Shown here one piece after another: positions 15,752 to 26,500 of a stretch of 64,000 bases of DNA. The notes under the pieces were generated by a model. That model saw only the letters and a program-made list of their open reading frames with translations, ran no database searches and had not been told where the DNA came from. The first letter of the stretch is position 1. The number at the start of each line of letters is the position of its first letter. The DNA lies in IMG/VR virus record IMGVR_UViG_3300013772_000002, positions 40,817-104,816 of that record; one strand, given 5' to 3'. The DNA is from a virus. The position numbers and the translations under genes are program-made.

Positions 15752-17715
15752 TGCCCCGCGACCCGCGCATGCCAAACATCCCGGCGCCACCTGACTGGGA
15801 CTACCACCAGGGGAAAATCTATCTTCCCCCGACGATTGCCAAGTCAATTAGGGAAGAGAAGAGTGCCGAAGAGAAGGCGATCAAGGGGAAGCTCTTCTCC
15901 AACTGGTCCCGGACAATTACGCGTACCGCCGGCGGCGCCGTTGACCGTTCGCCGAACCGCCCCTCACACGCCCTCCTGAAGTACGTGGCACGTAACTGCA
16001 CGCTGGATTCAGCGATTATCTCGACACTCAAGGCGAACATTTCCGCCTTTACACAAGTCGCCCACGTCGAGGGGAAGCAGATTGGCTTCCGCGTCGTGCA
16101 CAAACGGTACAACGATCCCGCCTGGCAGCCGGACGAGGAGACGTTACACGATATCAATGATCGCTGCCGCCAGATGGAACGCTTGATCCTCAATACGACC
16201 AAGCCCGCCTGCCCTTCGTTCGCCACCTTTATGTCGGCGGCGACCGATGATGAGCTGACAATCGACCGCGCGAACATGGTGATCGTCCCTGACCGCCAGG
16301 GACGTCCCCTTAGTTATCACTATCTTCCCGGCGGGACGCTCTTGCCACGCTTCCTCTATCTCAAAGAGTTCATGGCTCGCTGGGGTAAAGAGGATTCGCT
16401 CTTCTATAATGACGACCGTGCCGCCCAACGTCTTTCCGAGGAGCTGAAACTTAACGGCGTGCGCACTCCCGAGGGGCACGAGATCGACCTGACGCATGCC
16501 GCTTTCGTACAGGTCCTTGATGACAATACCGTCTGTGGCGCTTGGACTGAGAAGCAATTGGCGATTGACATTATCAACCCGATGGTGGAGATCGACCAGA
16601 GTTACTTTGGCACTTCGCCGGTCGAGCAGTCACTCGACGTGAGCTATCTGTGGAACAGTGCCTGGAACTACCAGAAGCAGCTATTCCAAACGACCTGGCC
16701 CGAAGCGATCCTCCTGTTGCACGGCGACTACTCCCCCGAAGGGTTGCAGGGGTTCAAGGACGATGTCCTTGCCTCGCACGGTAACTCTCAACGTCTGCCA
16801 GTGATTTCCGGTGGTCCGAAAGGGGAGACCGACGTCTCGCTCGTTACATTGCGCAATACGCCACAGGACATGCTCTTCGACCAGCTGTTGAAATTCATGC
16901 TCGCGCTGAAGTGCGCCTTTTTTCGCATCCATCCCAGTACGATCAACTTCGCTTCCGAGGGCGCCGCTTCCGATGGCGGTCTGCCCCAAGACCGAAACTA
17001 CATCATCCAGCAGGCCAACGAAGAGGGCAACCGTTCGCGCCTGCGTCGTCGCTTCGGCTGGCTGACCCATCACCTGATCATCCCATGGTACGACGATCTG
17101 ATCGCCATTCCCGAAGGAATGGACATGGTTCCCTTCGAGCAGGTCATTCAACGTGAGATCGAGCTCTCCGGCGCGGGCATCAAGACGAAGAACGAGACGC
17201 GCGCGCAGATCGGTCTTCCGCCCATGCCCGATGGTCTACCTGGCTCCAACCTTGGCGACTGGACTGGATCACAGGTCGATGTCGCGATCGTCGGCGCCAT
17301 CCAGGCTCAGGAAGCGATGAAGCAGCAGCAACAGGCGCAGATGAACCCACAGAATGTCGCCGCACAACAGCCGGGCGCTAGCGGTGGCGACTATGGCGCC
17401 GACCAAGGGATGCCCCAGGGCGGTGCGACCACCCCACCTCCACAGGGTCAACCACCCCAACCCGGCGCCCCGCCGACGGGCGGACCACCCGCGGCGCCGC
17501 CGCCTCCTCCGGCACAAAAGAGTCTCAATCCATTGACGGAAACGGAGGGACATCCCCACCATCGGAAGACACATTACAGTCTTCTCTGGTCGGGTGGCCC
17601 GGTCGTGCCGCGCGGCGGTCTCGGTTCTGCCTACATGGAGGATGACGAGGACGACACTGATGATGGTCCGAATGGTTCGGACGATGATGGAGGCGAGGAT
17701 GGCGACGACGTCTAG
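15751..17715 (+). CDS. portal protein
   Basis: The 654-residue protein is assigned as the portal from its size, its coupling to terL, and features typical of the family: an N-terminal helical wing, a YFGTSPVEQSLDVSYLWNSAWNYQKQ helix run (clip and stem region), and residues about 320-355 (HGDYSPEGLQGFK, then RLPVISGG) that correspond to the portal core loop. The C-terminal 130 residues are low-complexity: Gln-, Pro- and Gly-rich, then an Asp-rich end. It should form the dodecameric ring at the head vertex through which DNA and internal proteins leave. A segment of it is mirrored in the small Tat-signal protein at 43098-43520. Confidence 0.85.
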   Translation: MPRDPRMPNIPAPPDWDYHQGKIYLPPTIAKSIREEKSAEEKAIKGKLFSNWSRTITRTAGGAVDRSPNRPSHALLKYVARNCTLDSAIISTLKANISAFTQVAHVEGKQIGFRVVHKRYNDPAWQPDEETLHDINDRCRQMERLILNTTKPACPSFATFMSAATDDELTIDRANMVIVPDRQGRPLSYHYLPGGTLLPRFLYLKEFMARWGKEDSLFYNDDRAAQRLSEELKLNGVRTPEGHEIDLTHAAFVQVLDDNTVCGAWTEKQLAIDIINPMVEIDQSYFGTSPVEQSLDVSYLWNSAWNYQKQLFQTTWPEAILLLHGDYSPEGLQGFKDDVLASHGNSQRLPVISGGPKGETDVSLVTLRNTPQDMLFDQLLKFMLALKCAFFRIHPSTINFASEGAASDGGLPQDRNYIIQQANEEGNRSRLRRRFGWLTHHLIIPWYDDLIAIPEGMDMVPFEQVIQREIELSGAGIKTKNETRAQIGLPPMPDGLPGSNLGDWTGSQVDVAIVGAIQAQEAMKQQQQAQMNPQNVAAQQPGASGGDYGADQGMPQGGATTPPPQGQPPQPGAPPTGGPPAAPPPPPAQKSLNPLTETEGHPHHRKTHYSLLWSGGPVVPRGGLGSAYMEDDEDDTDDGPNGSDDDGGEDGDDV

Positions 17716-17974
17716 CCCTAAGACCACCGTCGGCGACATCGTTATGTTTCATCGCGCGCATGGTGTCCACCGTGGTGTCGTACTCGCTTCTGGCAAGGAT
17801 GGCGCGCGCGTTCTCGATGCTTTCACGGGCGATAAGTTGGAAGTACGTCACGAAGGTATCTATCGTCACATTACTATTGATGCCACCGACCTCCGCGCCG
17901 CTGTTGCCGGATTGCACGGCATGGGCCTGCGCGTTCATTTGACCGACGCGCAACGCATCGCGCTGGAGGAGTAA
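17699..17974 (+). CDS. small SH3/KOW-like protein, 91 residues
   Basis: I choose ATG 17699, preceded by GGAGGCGAGG and overlapping the portal gene's end by 17 bases; the open frame upstream is only a shadow of the portal tail. The core (TVGDIVMFHRAHGVHRGVV, then ARVLDAFTGDKLEVRHEG) reads as a small beta-barrel of SH3/KOW type. A helical end (LRAAVAGLHGMGLRVHLTDAQ) follows. Role unknown; a head or connector accessory is likely from position. Confidence 0.5.
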   Translation: MATTSSPKTTVGDIVMFHRAHGVHRGVVLASGKDGARVLDAFTGDKLEVRHEGIYRHITIDATDLRAAVAGLHGMGLRVHLTDAQRIALEE

Positions 17975-17978
17975 TCCC

Positions 17979-18461
17979 ATGCCTACGCATCGTGTTGCCT
18001 GGATTGGCGCCTATGAACCGCTCAAGCCATGGCGTTTCGATACCGGATATCCCTCGATCTCTCTCTTTATGGGGGACGACGTCGATATCTATTTTCGGGC
18101 AACGATGCGTGCCGCCACGACGATCTATACTCCCGATGGGGGCTTTGAGAGTACCGTTGTCGATCTCACTTATGCCAAAATCATCTTTACCCTGACCCCC
18201 GCCGACCCCGACCTGACAGACCCCCAGACGATCACGAAGACGAGCGCTACCGGCGGCGGCATTGTGATCGTTGACGGTCCAACCGGGCAGTTGACGATTT
18301 CGCTTGCCGCCGCGGATACCGCCGACCTGCCAACGACCGTTTACACCGCTGAGTGTCGTGCGTTGTTTACGGACACGGGCAAGATCGGCATGATCGGCAA
18401 GAGTCCCGCCTTCTTCATCCCCACGAGCATTGGCGCGGACGCCTTCAACGCGATTCCATAA
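17979..18461 (+). CDS. beta-sandwich virion protein, 160 residues
   Basis: ATG 17979 follows GGAGGAG by nine bases and the previous stop by four. The sequence alternates strands and turns in the way of phage Ig-like baseplate and neck proteins: VDLTYAKIIFTLTP, then GGGIVIVDGPTGQLTISLAAADTADLPTTVYTAE is a typical strand-turn-strand with a D-x-x-T-G-x-L core. The gene at 54990 has a similar architecture (LVWELTA, TDGPNGLFSINLAAGT), so the phage uses this fold twice. It is probably structural. Confidence 0.6.
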   Translation: MPTHRVAWIGAYEPLKPWRFDTGYPSISLFMGDDVDIYFRATMRAATTIYTPDGGFESTVVDLTYAKIIFTLTPADPDLTDPQTITKTSATGGGIVIVDGPTGQLTISLAAADTADLPTTVYTAECRALFTDTGKIGMIGKSPAFFIPTSIGADAFNAIP

Positions 18462-18471
18462 TAGGAGCCAT

Positions 18472-19200
18472 ATGGCGACGCCCACGCTGCCGGAACAGCA
18501 CAAGTTCAGCTCGAAAATCTTCATCCCGGGTCACGGATGGAAATATAACTACGCGCCCGGCTTATCGTCGACACGCGTGCCGACCTTCGCTGCTGCTGCC
18601 GCGCGTGCGCGATCTGCCGCCACTCCCCCGGGAGGCACGGCGCCACCAACCCTTCCTTCGACCCCATCTCCTCAAACTCCACCCCCGCCGCCCGGTGACG
18701 ATGGCATGATTCGCGTCGGTGACCGGGTTGTTCCACGTGCTGAAGGTAAACGCGCCCGCCGCTCTTTTCGCCCCGATGGCGGACCCGACCCGGACGACGA
18801 AGCCACGGCACAATTCGTTGCTCAGGCGCGTGGTTATATCCGCAAGGCGCTTTTTCTCTATGCCCATGAACGATGTGCACTTGGGCATTTGCCCAATGTT
18901 TGGAGTGCGTTAGAGCCCCACCTAGACGCCGCGCTCGAGGCGGGAGTCGATATGGTTGTCGCCGATAAAGATCGTCTCTCCGCGCTCTTCAAGGCCGCGA
19001 AGGGAAACGCGCATATCGCCGGGCATCTCGCCGCCGCCGACCGCTGGATACCTGCCGCGCATGCCATCTGCGCCGCCGCCAATGTGCCGCAATTTGGCGG
19101 TGAACTTGCTCGGATCGCTCGACCACGCTCAGGTTGGCCAGCGTTCGATGCCGCCATGAGGGAACTTTCTGAGATGCGTCGTGGTACCCCAAATGACTGA
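18472..19200 (+). CDS. hypothetical virion-associated protein, 242 residues
   Basis: The start is ATG 18472 behind AGGAG; the longer frame to 18430 has no ribosome site. The first 110 residues are low-complexity and Pro/Ala-rich (TPSPQTPPPPPGDDG) with a basic stretch GKRARRSFRPDG; the rest is helical and Ala-rich. It contains no recognised domain. It starts the run of large accessory genes between portal and capsid, with which it shares Pro-rich linkers. Confidence 0.55.
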   Translation: MATPTLPEQHKFSSKIFIPGHGWKYNYAPGLSSTRVPTFAAAAARARSAATPPGGTAPPTLPSTPSPQTPPPPPGDDGMIRVGDRVVPRAEGKRARRSFRPDGGPDPDDEATAQFVAQARGYIRKALFLYAHERCALGHLPNVWSALEPHLDAALEAGVDMVVADKDRLSALFKAAKGNAHIAGHLAAADRWIPAAHAICAAANVPQFGGELARIARPRSGWPAFDAAMRELSEMRRGTPND

Positions 19201-20548
19201 TGCACTTGGTCCTGTCCCCACACTTCATCTTGACCACCACGGCTTACCCGTGGCGTTTGGAGACGTGCCAGCGGGGGCATATAGGATCATCACCCTTCTC
19301 GAGGGTCCCCTGACGGGAAAGGACATCCTCATCCGTAAACGCCCCGATAACGCCGTCGATCTCTTTCTCGTCCCCGAGAACAAGATTGGCAAATCCCTGC
19401 GCCTCGATGGTATCGGTCACGAACCTGATCGGGAACCGCTAGAGAAGACCTTTATCGAGCATCTCGGTTCTCACCTTGCCGCCCAATCCGCCGCAAAGAC
19501 CGTCGCTCCGACGCCGCCGCCACAGGCATCGTCAACATGGACGAGTACGAACAAGCCGACACATATAGCGCACGTCTCATTGCCATCAGGACAGACAAAA
19601 TACATCGGTATGCACGGCACTCCCATGCCTGATCTCGAGTCGTATAAGATTGGCAATCCCGCCGATCGTGCCGATGGTTCGATCGGTATCCGTAATGGGC
19701 AGAAGTTGGCGATGACGCCCGTTGAGCGCGCGACCAATCGTGCCTACGGCGTGACGAATCCGACTGCGGACCTCCCCTCCGCCCGGATCGGCACGAATGC
19801 GCAGGAGGCGGTCAGGCGGCGCGTCTCGCATCCTGACTTCCGGATGATCGACGAAACAGGTAAATCGAAGTCGGATCGTTGGGACGACATGGAACGCAAG
19901 GTATTGGCGGGCGGTCTGGTACCGAGCGACCATCCCTATCTCTCACCGCGCGCCTACATGGGCATTGGCCCTGACGGTCATGTCATTCATGTCGCCACCG
20001 CCGCGACGGAAAAGATGCGTCCCGAACTGCCGCAGTCTAGGGGCGAGAGCTATGCGTATGGCGAACATAGTCACAAGAGTACGGGCGACTACCCCGATCG
20101 CGGCCATGCCGACGATTTCCTCCATCATGCGATCTACAACCCCGCCTGGGTGACGATGCAGCGACGACATGGCAAGGACATCATGTACCGTCACGTCTAC
20201 CCGCGCGCGGACGGCAAGAACAGCCAGTTGGAACATGACGCGCCGGGCGGCCTCACGTACGTAATGGAGCGCATCCGTCACCCTAATGACCCAAACGGTA
20301 ATCACTGGAACCTGCAGACCGTGATTACGAACCAGGGTTATAGTCGTCACCACCCAACCCACGATCAATACGTCGCGGAGTCACATCGTCTCGCTGACGA
20401 TAATCGTGGCGCGCGCTATATCCGCAGTAGCGAGAATCCGAATGACCCGGGCGTCCAGGCTGCCGTTGCCGCCAGCGCCAAGCGGTATGAGTACCTCTCA
20501 AACAAGAACTCTCCCAAGATTGCCGATCCAGACACGGGAGGGCGCTAA
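19193..20548 (+). CDS. accessory virion-region protein, 451 residues
   Basis: The start is either ATG 19193, overlapping the previous stop, or GTG 19181; neither has a good ribosome site, so coupling is likely. Residues 15-75 form a small domain with a beta-turn pattern (VPAGAYRIITLLEGP, AVDLFLVPENK). A Pro-rich linker follows, then a His- and Asn-rich C-terminal half (EHSHKSTGDYPDRGH, MYRHVYPRADG, HPNDPNGNHW). Its stop overlaps the start of the 3637-residue gene (TAATG). I cannot assign a function; it is probably made and packaged together with the giant proteins. Confidence 0.5.
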   Translation: MTDALGPVPTLHLDHHGLPVAFGDVPAGAYRIITLLEGPLTGKDILIRKRPDNAVDLFLVPENKIGKSLRLDGIGHEPDREPLEKTFIEHLGSHLAAQSAAKTVAPTPPPQASSTWTSTNKPTHIAHVSLPSGQTKYIGMHGTPMPDLESYKIGNPADRADGSIGIRNGQKLAMTPVERATNRAYGVTNPTADLPSARIGTNAQEAVRRRVSHPDFRMIDETGKSKSDRWDDMERKVLAGGLVPSDHPYLSPRAYMGIGPDGHVIHVATAATEKMRPELPQSRGESYAYGEHSHKSTGDYPDRGHADDFLHHAIYNPAWVTMQRRHGKDIMYRHVYPRADGKNSQLEHDAPGGLTYVMERIRHPNDPNGNHWNLQTVITNQGYSRHHPTHDQYVAESHRLADDNRGARYIRSSENPNDPGVQAAVAASAKRYEYLSNKNSPKIADPDTGGR

Positions 20549-23500
20549 TGCCCGTCACGCCGTCAACAATCCCACCGAACAATGTTCCCGTCCGCCTTGC
20601 CGCTAACGCGGCGCAGGGAACGGCGCCGACGATGGGGCAAATACACGGTATTAGTAATGACCTGAAATTGGTGCCATCTCCGAACGCGGGAAAGACTGAC
20701 CTCACTCCGGGCGTGCCTGGTGGCATGGTGCCGAAACTCGCCCTCAATCTTCCCCAACGTCCACGCATCACGGCTGATCCGGTCGAAGATCAGCCATCAG
20801 CCAATGCATTTCCGGTTGCCGGTGGTGGATCGCCTCCGCCTCCCGCCGGTTCCGCCGTGCATCGTGCGGTTCCCCGGCTCTTCGGCGGACTCAATAACGC
20901 CAATGACCTGCGTCTCGATTACGCCGCCGCCGTTCGTCATCCCGACGGCGACTGGTTCGCGGACGGCGGCTACGCCCCGCCCCGCGTCACCGACGACCCG
21001 CTCGCGAATCGCGCGTACGGCGCTCAGCGCGCCGCCGCCCACACAAGCGTTGCCCAGGGTGCGCCCGCCGCTTGGGTTGGTCCAGACGGCGCGGTCGGTC
21101 ATGGCATCTCGCTCCACGATCGCGAAGGTAACTTGATTGGTCATACAATGCGCCACTATCATGACGACGGCGCCGGTGGTATCGCGACACGCATGCACCC
21201 GATGACCCTCGCTCCAGGGATTAATCCGGCGGTCGCGCACCAGCACGCCCATGCCGAGGATCAATGGCTCAGGGGGCATGGCGTGACACGCAAGGAGCGG
21301 TCGGTCGGCGCCGGGCAAGAAGCACACGACGCGGCGCGCGAGGGCTACGACTTTGCCTCGCCTGCCCAGGGCTACAATGCGACACAGCGCTATCACCGCT
21401 ATCTGATGGAGCGCGGCCATACGCGGGCGATGAACGAGTGGCAAGATCGGTTGGCCGCCGAGGGGCGAGACGCGATGACGCCCAACGAAATCGTCACGCA
21501 CGCTCCCTTCCAGACACAGGTAACACAGCGCGGTGAAAACGGTCATGCCGAGGACTTTCCGACGGTCGGTGCGGGCACTGCCTACATGCTCGAACATCAG
21601 CAGCCCTATGAGGCGGTGCAAGATTTTGATTCGCCCGGCGATCGGATCGGCGTTGCCCAACGCGCCGTGGAAATGAGCAAGTCCCTTGCTCCTCCGCCGA
21701 TGCCGAAGATCGATGTCCATGCGGAGCCGCCGCGTGGCGCTTACCGCATTCCGCCCGTACCGAAACCGGCGCCCGCCCAGCCGAAAGCGGCGGAACCGTG
21801 GCATGGCACCGCTGAACGGGCGGCCGCGACCTGGCGCTCACCGACGCCTGAACCAGAAGGATGGGGCAAACCGAAGCCGCCGCCCGAGTCGGTCACTGGT
21901 CCTGCCGTCCATGGCGCGACTCCCTACGCCAACGTGACGCCAACGCATATTCCCCACGAACCGGATGCCCCGCCGGTCCACCAGATGACCCAGGCGGAAT
22001 TCCTCAAGACTGGCCACCTCCTCTACCCGAGCAGCGAAGATAATGGCTACGGGAACACCGCCCGTATGCGTCTGACGCCGGAGATTGGCGGCAACCTCAA
22101 TCGCTACGCCGAAGAGGTCGGCGGCGCATCAGTACGCGGCAGGCATCGCAAGGCGGGCAACAGCGACCCGACCGGCGGCGGTCGTCCTCCGGAGCACGCG
22201 GCGATCCAGACGGAGCGGCGCGCTGACCTTCGGGCGGCGATGGAGAAGCATGGCGTCCTCTGGCATCACGACGAGCAAGGCAATCCACAACGAATCGACA
22301 ACCTCGACGCCCTGCCCGAGCATATCCACGACAATGGCAACATCTTTGCCTTCCCGCCTGATGCGCCCAAGCAGGACGCGAAGACGGTCTGGGGCAGTGG
22401 CTTCCGCGCCGACCAGGGTCACTCCCCTTACAGCGACGAACCCGATACCAGCGAGGACATGACCGATAGTTATACCGCCGGTCATCACGGTAAAGTCGTC
22501 GACCATAACTTCCTCTTCGACGCCGACGATGACTTCGAGGAGAACGAGCACGAAGGGACACCCAAGAAGCCCGCGCCAGACCCCAAGGTCGTCCTGGCAC
22601 GTCGGGACATGATCGGCAACAATGGCAAGAAAGTCCATGCGAACCTCGTACGCGCGGCCCTCATGCACGGCGACGAGCATGTCCCCGACTCCGTGCTCGC
22701 CGACTATCCGGGGTTGCGCGAGAAAGTCGACGCGGAGCGGCTTGAGAAGTTCCGTCCGCAGATGGAATACAACGCCACCCTCCGCCCCCACCTCGACGAT
22801 TTTGCCGTCAAGGCGCGCAAATTTATCCAGAACAGCGTCGACAAGAAGATGGAAGGGCATCTCGCGGCCGTCAAGCGGGACAAGCCGAATCACATCCCCG
22901 AGTACGGTGATTTCGATACCCATCCCTCTGCCAGTGACCGTCGGCTGGCGGCGTTGGACTATGAGACCGTCGCCCCCTTCGACGTTCCGGATGCCCATGC
23001 GGCGATGGAGTCTTGGCCCAAGGGCGCGCGGGAGCTCCCGAAAGTCGGTCAACTCGCCAAGCACTACGACGCCCATGCCGCGCTGACGCGCCACCATAGT
23101 GGCGCGGACCTCTATCACTACACCGTCTCCCCCGGTCATTTCTCTGACTTCCAGCCGGAGCGCAAGACCGAATACGAACCGGAGACCTCCTCGCGCAACG
23201 CCACCTACCTCGCCGAGACCCCCTTCGGCGCGGCAACCGGCGGCCGGGGTGGCTCGGAGAACCCCGACCCCTACTGGGGGGACGTCCCCCCGGCGCACTC
23301 TAGTCCCCCACCCACACTGCCGCTCGTCGGTCACCCGGAACGCCGGGACTATTCGCATCCCGGCACACGCGTCTTTGCCGTCAAGCATCACGGTCTTCGC
23401 ACCTTGGGCGAGGACATCCCCAAGCATCCGATCGCCAACGAGGCTGAGTGGCATAGCCATCGCGCCCTGATCCGCCGACTGGCAGAGAAGCGCGATGCGA

Positions 23501-26500
23501 TCAAGGACCCGAAGGTACGCGAGCGCGCCAAAGAGCTGATCGAGCAGCATCGCTTGGGTCTGGACGGTCATGTCGATGCGACGCAATTCGCCATGCGCTG
23601 GCACGATGCGGAGAACCCCTTGACGCAGGCCGCGGCAAAGGCGCTCGGCTACAATAACCTGATCGTCGCCGATGAAACGGGTCACTCCTCTGCCGTCATG
23701 GATCAGTCGAAGATCAAGGTTGGGCAGCCCGTCGCCTCGATCTTGCGTGCCTACGAACCCGGCGATCTCGCCAAGACGCTCGTTCATAGTCTCGCACCCA
23801 ACGCCAAAAAGAATGATGAAACCTGGCGCGACCTCGTCACCCTCCGTGAGTTGGGCAAGGATGAACTCGACGAGCACATCGCACGTCACCAGGGCATTAC
23901 CAAGTCAGTGCCAGTCGCCCGACCCGGCACTGCCGCCCAGATACCAACGCCAACTTCACCGCCACATATACCGACACTTCCGACACAAACCGCAACGCCG
24001 ATTCCCAAACACACGTCAACCATCAGTCCGCCCGATGCACCGGGGGAAACGCTAGGTAAGCCCCCGAAAGACGAGAGGTCGATGGCCCAATATCTGAATT
24101 TTAAAGACCTCTATCACGGCACGGGCATGCCTCATTTGGAGCCCTCGATTCTGGATAGTAAAAAAGTTTCAGCAGGCAGTCTCTTTGGTCCCGGTATCTA
24201 TCTGACGGATAATCCGACAGTCGCCCAAGGATATGCGCGTGACTCAGAGGGAAAGACCGGATACGAGTATCCCACCGTCTATCATGGCAAAACGAACCTG
24301 CGCCGCGTCCTCGACCTGGAACAGCCCGCACCCAGACGCGTACGCACGCTCTTTCGCCGTGCCGCTGCAAAAGTGCCAGCGGGACATCACGCGTCATACC
24401 CCGAAGGGCAGATGGCCGATGCGCTGATCGACCCGGCGACAAAGACCGAAGATTTGTATAGGCATCTTTTGAACGCGCACTCATACGTTCCGCATAGCGA
24501 TGCCGACCATCCCTATCGCCAAGTCAACGACGAACTGGCGCGGATGGGCTATGACGGTCTGACGCATATGGGGGGAGGACGGCGGGGCGGTGGTAACATG
24601 CACCGCGTCGCGATCGTCCTCGATCCGCAGGGCAGGAATCGAAAGCGAGTGGCGATCTCGGTGAAAAAACTGATCCCCCAGTTCCAGGGGAATGAAGCGT
24701 CCCCATATCCGAACCTGCAATACGGAGCGGACGCGGTGAAACGGAAGCGGGCATATATCGAAGACCTGCACGAAACCGCACGTGATTTTCGCCAGAGCCC
24801 GGATGTCTGGAGTGTTCCCAGTGGTCAACCACGTTATTTGCGCGAAGCACTTGATGCCGTCAAAACGCGTCACGATCCACACGATACGATGCCGGATGGG
24901 TATGATCCGCGAAGATTACTGGCCCAGCAGGGCGGGATGTACGATTGGGCGCGCAACACCCTTGCTGGCGGGAAGTTGACCGGCAACGACGCTCATTTTC
25001 CCCACGATCACGACCTTCTCTGGGGACATAGCATCGTTGCCGATAAGGGGAAGGGTGGTCCCGAGCAAGCAGAGAATTACGATGCCCATCGTGACGAAAG
25101 CCAAAATGCGCTTAGGCGCGAAGCGCATCCCTGGCTGGCGCAAAGAATCATGGAGGCGGCCAAGCGCGACAAGTGGTTCACGCCACCGGATGAAGAAGCA
25201 ACGAAGACGCTTTCGGGCGGTCTCGCTGATATGCTGCTGAAGGCGCTGGTGCATACACCGTCATCACCGACGCCGCCGTCAATCGACCAGGCGCCGCATT
25301 CCGCCCGCCTGACCGCGCAATATGCCGCTGACCCGACGCAGATGACGCGTGCCCAGTTCCGCGCGCCGCCCCCCGTGGCTCCCGAGGGACGGCGGATGCT
25401 CTACCATGCGGTTCGCGATCCCGCCGTCATTCCCAACATTATCAACGAAGGACTGGACCCGACCCGGGCGCGCAGCGACATGGACGGAGGTAGCAATGTC
25501 ATCTGGTCGGCGGCGTCGCGCACGGGCTACGGACCGGAAGCGCACAAGGTCGCCTTCCATGTTCCCGAAGACGATCGCTCCGTCGAGCGTGCTGGCGGAC
25601 CTGGTGAGGATGCGCACTATCGTGTTACGCGTCCAATCCTCCCACATGAGATCGCACAGGTTGATCGTCCCTACCACACCGCCGTCTCAGGCGGCAATAC
25701 CCTCGGTGCCCAACGCGCGAGTCACTACGCCGATGCCTATCACGAGCACATCATCCAGGAAGCACTCGATCGTGGCGACCCGGTACCGGAGCATGTGCGC
25801 GCGGAGTACCCACACCTCTCTCCACCAGACAAAGAACCGACGACGTGGCGCGATAACGTCAACCTAACCCCTCTCGGTGACGACGAACTCAACGAGCATA
25901 TCGCTCGCCATGCCGAATTGAACAAGTCGATTCCACAAGCGCCACCTGGTACTGCGGCAACGCTGCCGCCTCCGAAGCCGCCCCCGACGACGACGCCCAC
26001 TCCGACCACGCCAATGGTGCCGCGCAAGGTCTCGCCTGCGAAAACCGACTGGCGCTCACTGGAAACGCCGCAGTCCGAGGAGCGAGCGATGGCGCAGCGC
26101 CTCAACCGGACCGACTTCTACCACGGCACGGGGATGCCGCACCTCGAACCGACTAACCTCGACAGTGGCAAGACGAAAGCCTCCGGACTCTACGGACCGG
26201 GCGTCTATATGACCGACAACCCCACCGTCGCTCAGGGATACGCAAAGGACTCAAGGGGCAAGGCGGGCTCCGAGTTCCCGGTCGTCTACCACGGGAAGAC
26301 AAATTTTCGGCGCGTCCTAGATGCCGATCGAGAAGCGCCGCGTCACGTCCGGGATATCTTTCGCAAGGTAGCGAAGCCGTTCACTGACGATGTTGACACT
26401 GACGCCGAGAAGTACGAGACCTTCGACGGGCACCTCAACGATCCCACAACGCCGACGACGAAGCTCTATCGCGCCCTGCGACCGATGATCGAAGACGTCG

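Noticed and set aside
22129-23889. A 586-codon open frame on the minus strand inside the giant gene, and others such as 37035-38117 and 13028-13990.
   Set aside because: They are antisense to clear genes, have no ribosome sites, and arise from GC-rich codon structure that leaves the opposite frames open.
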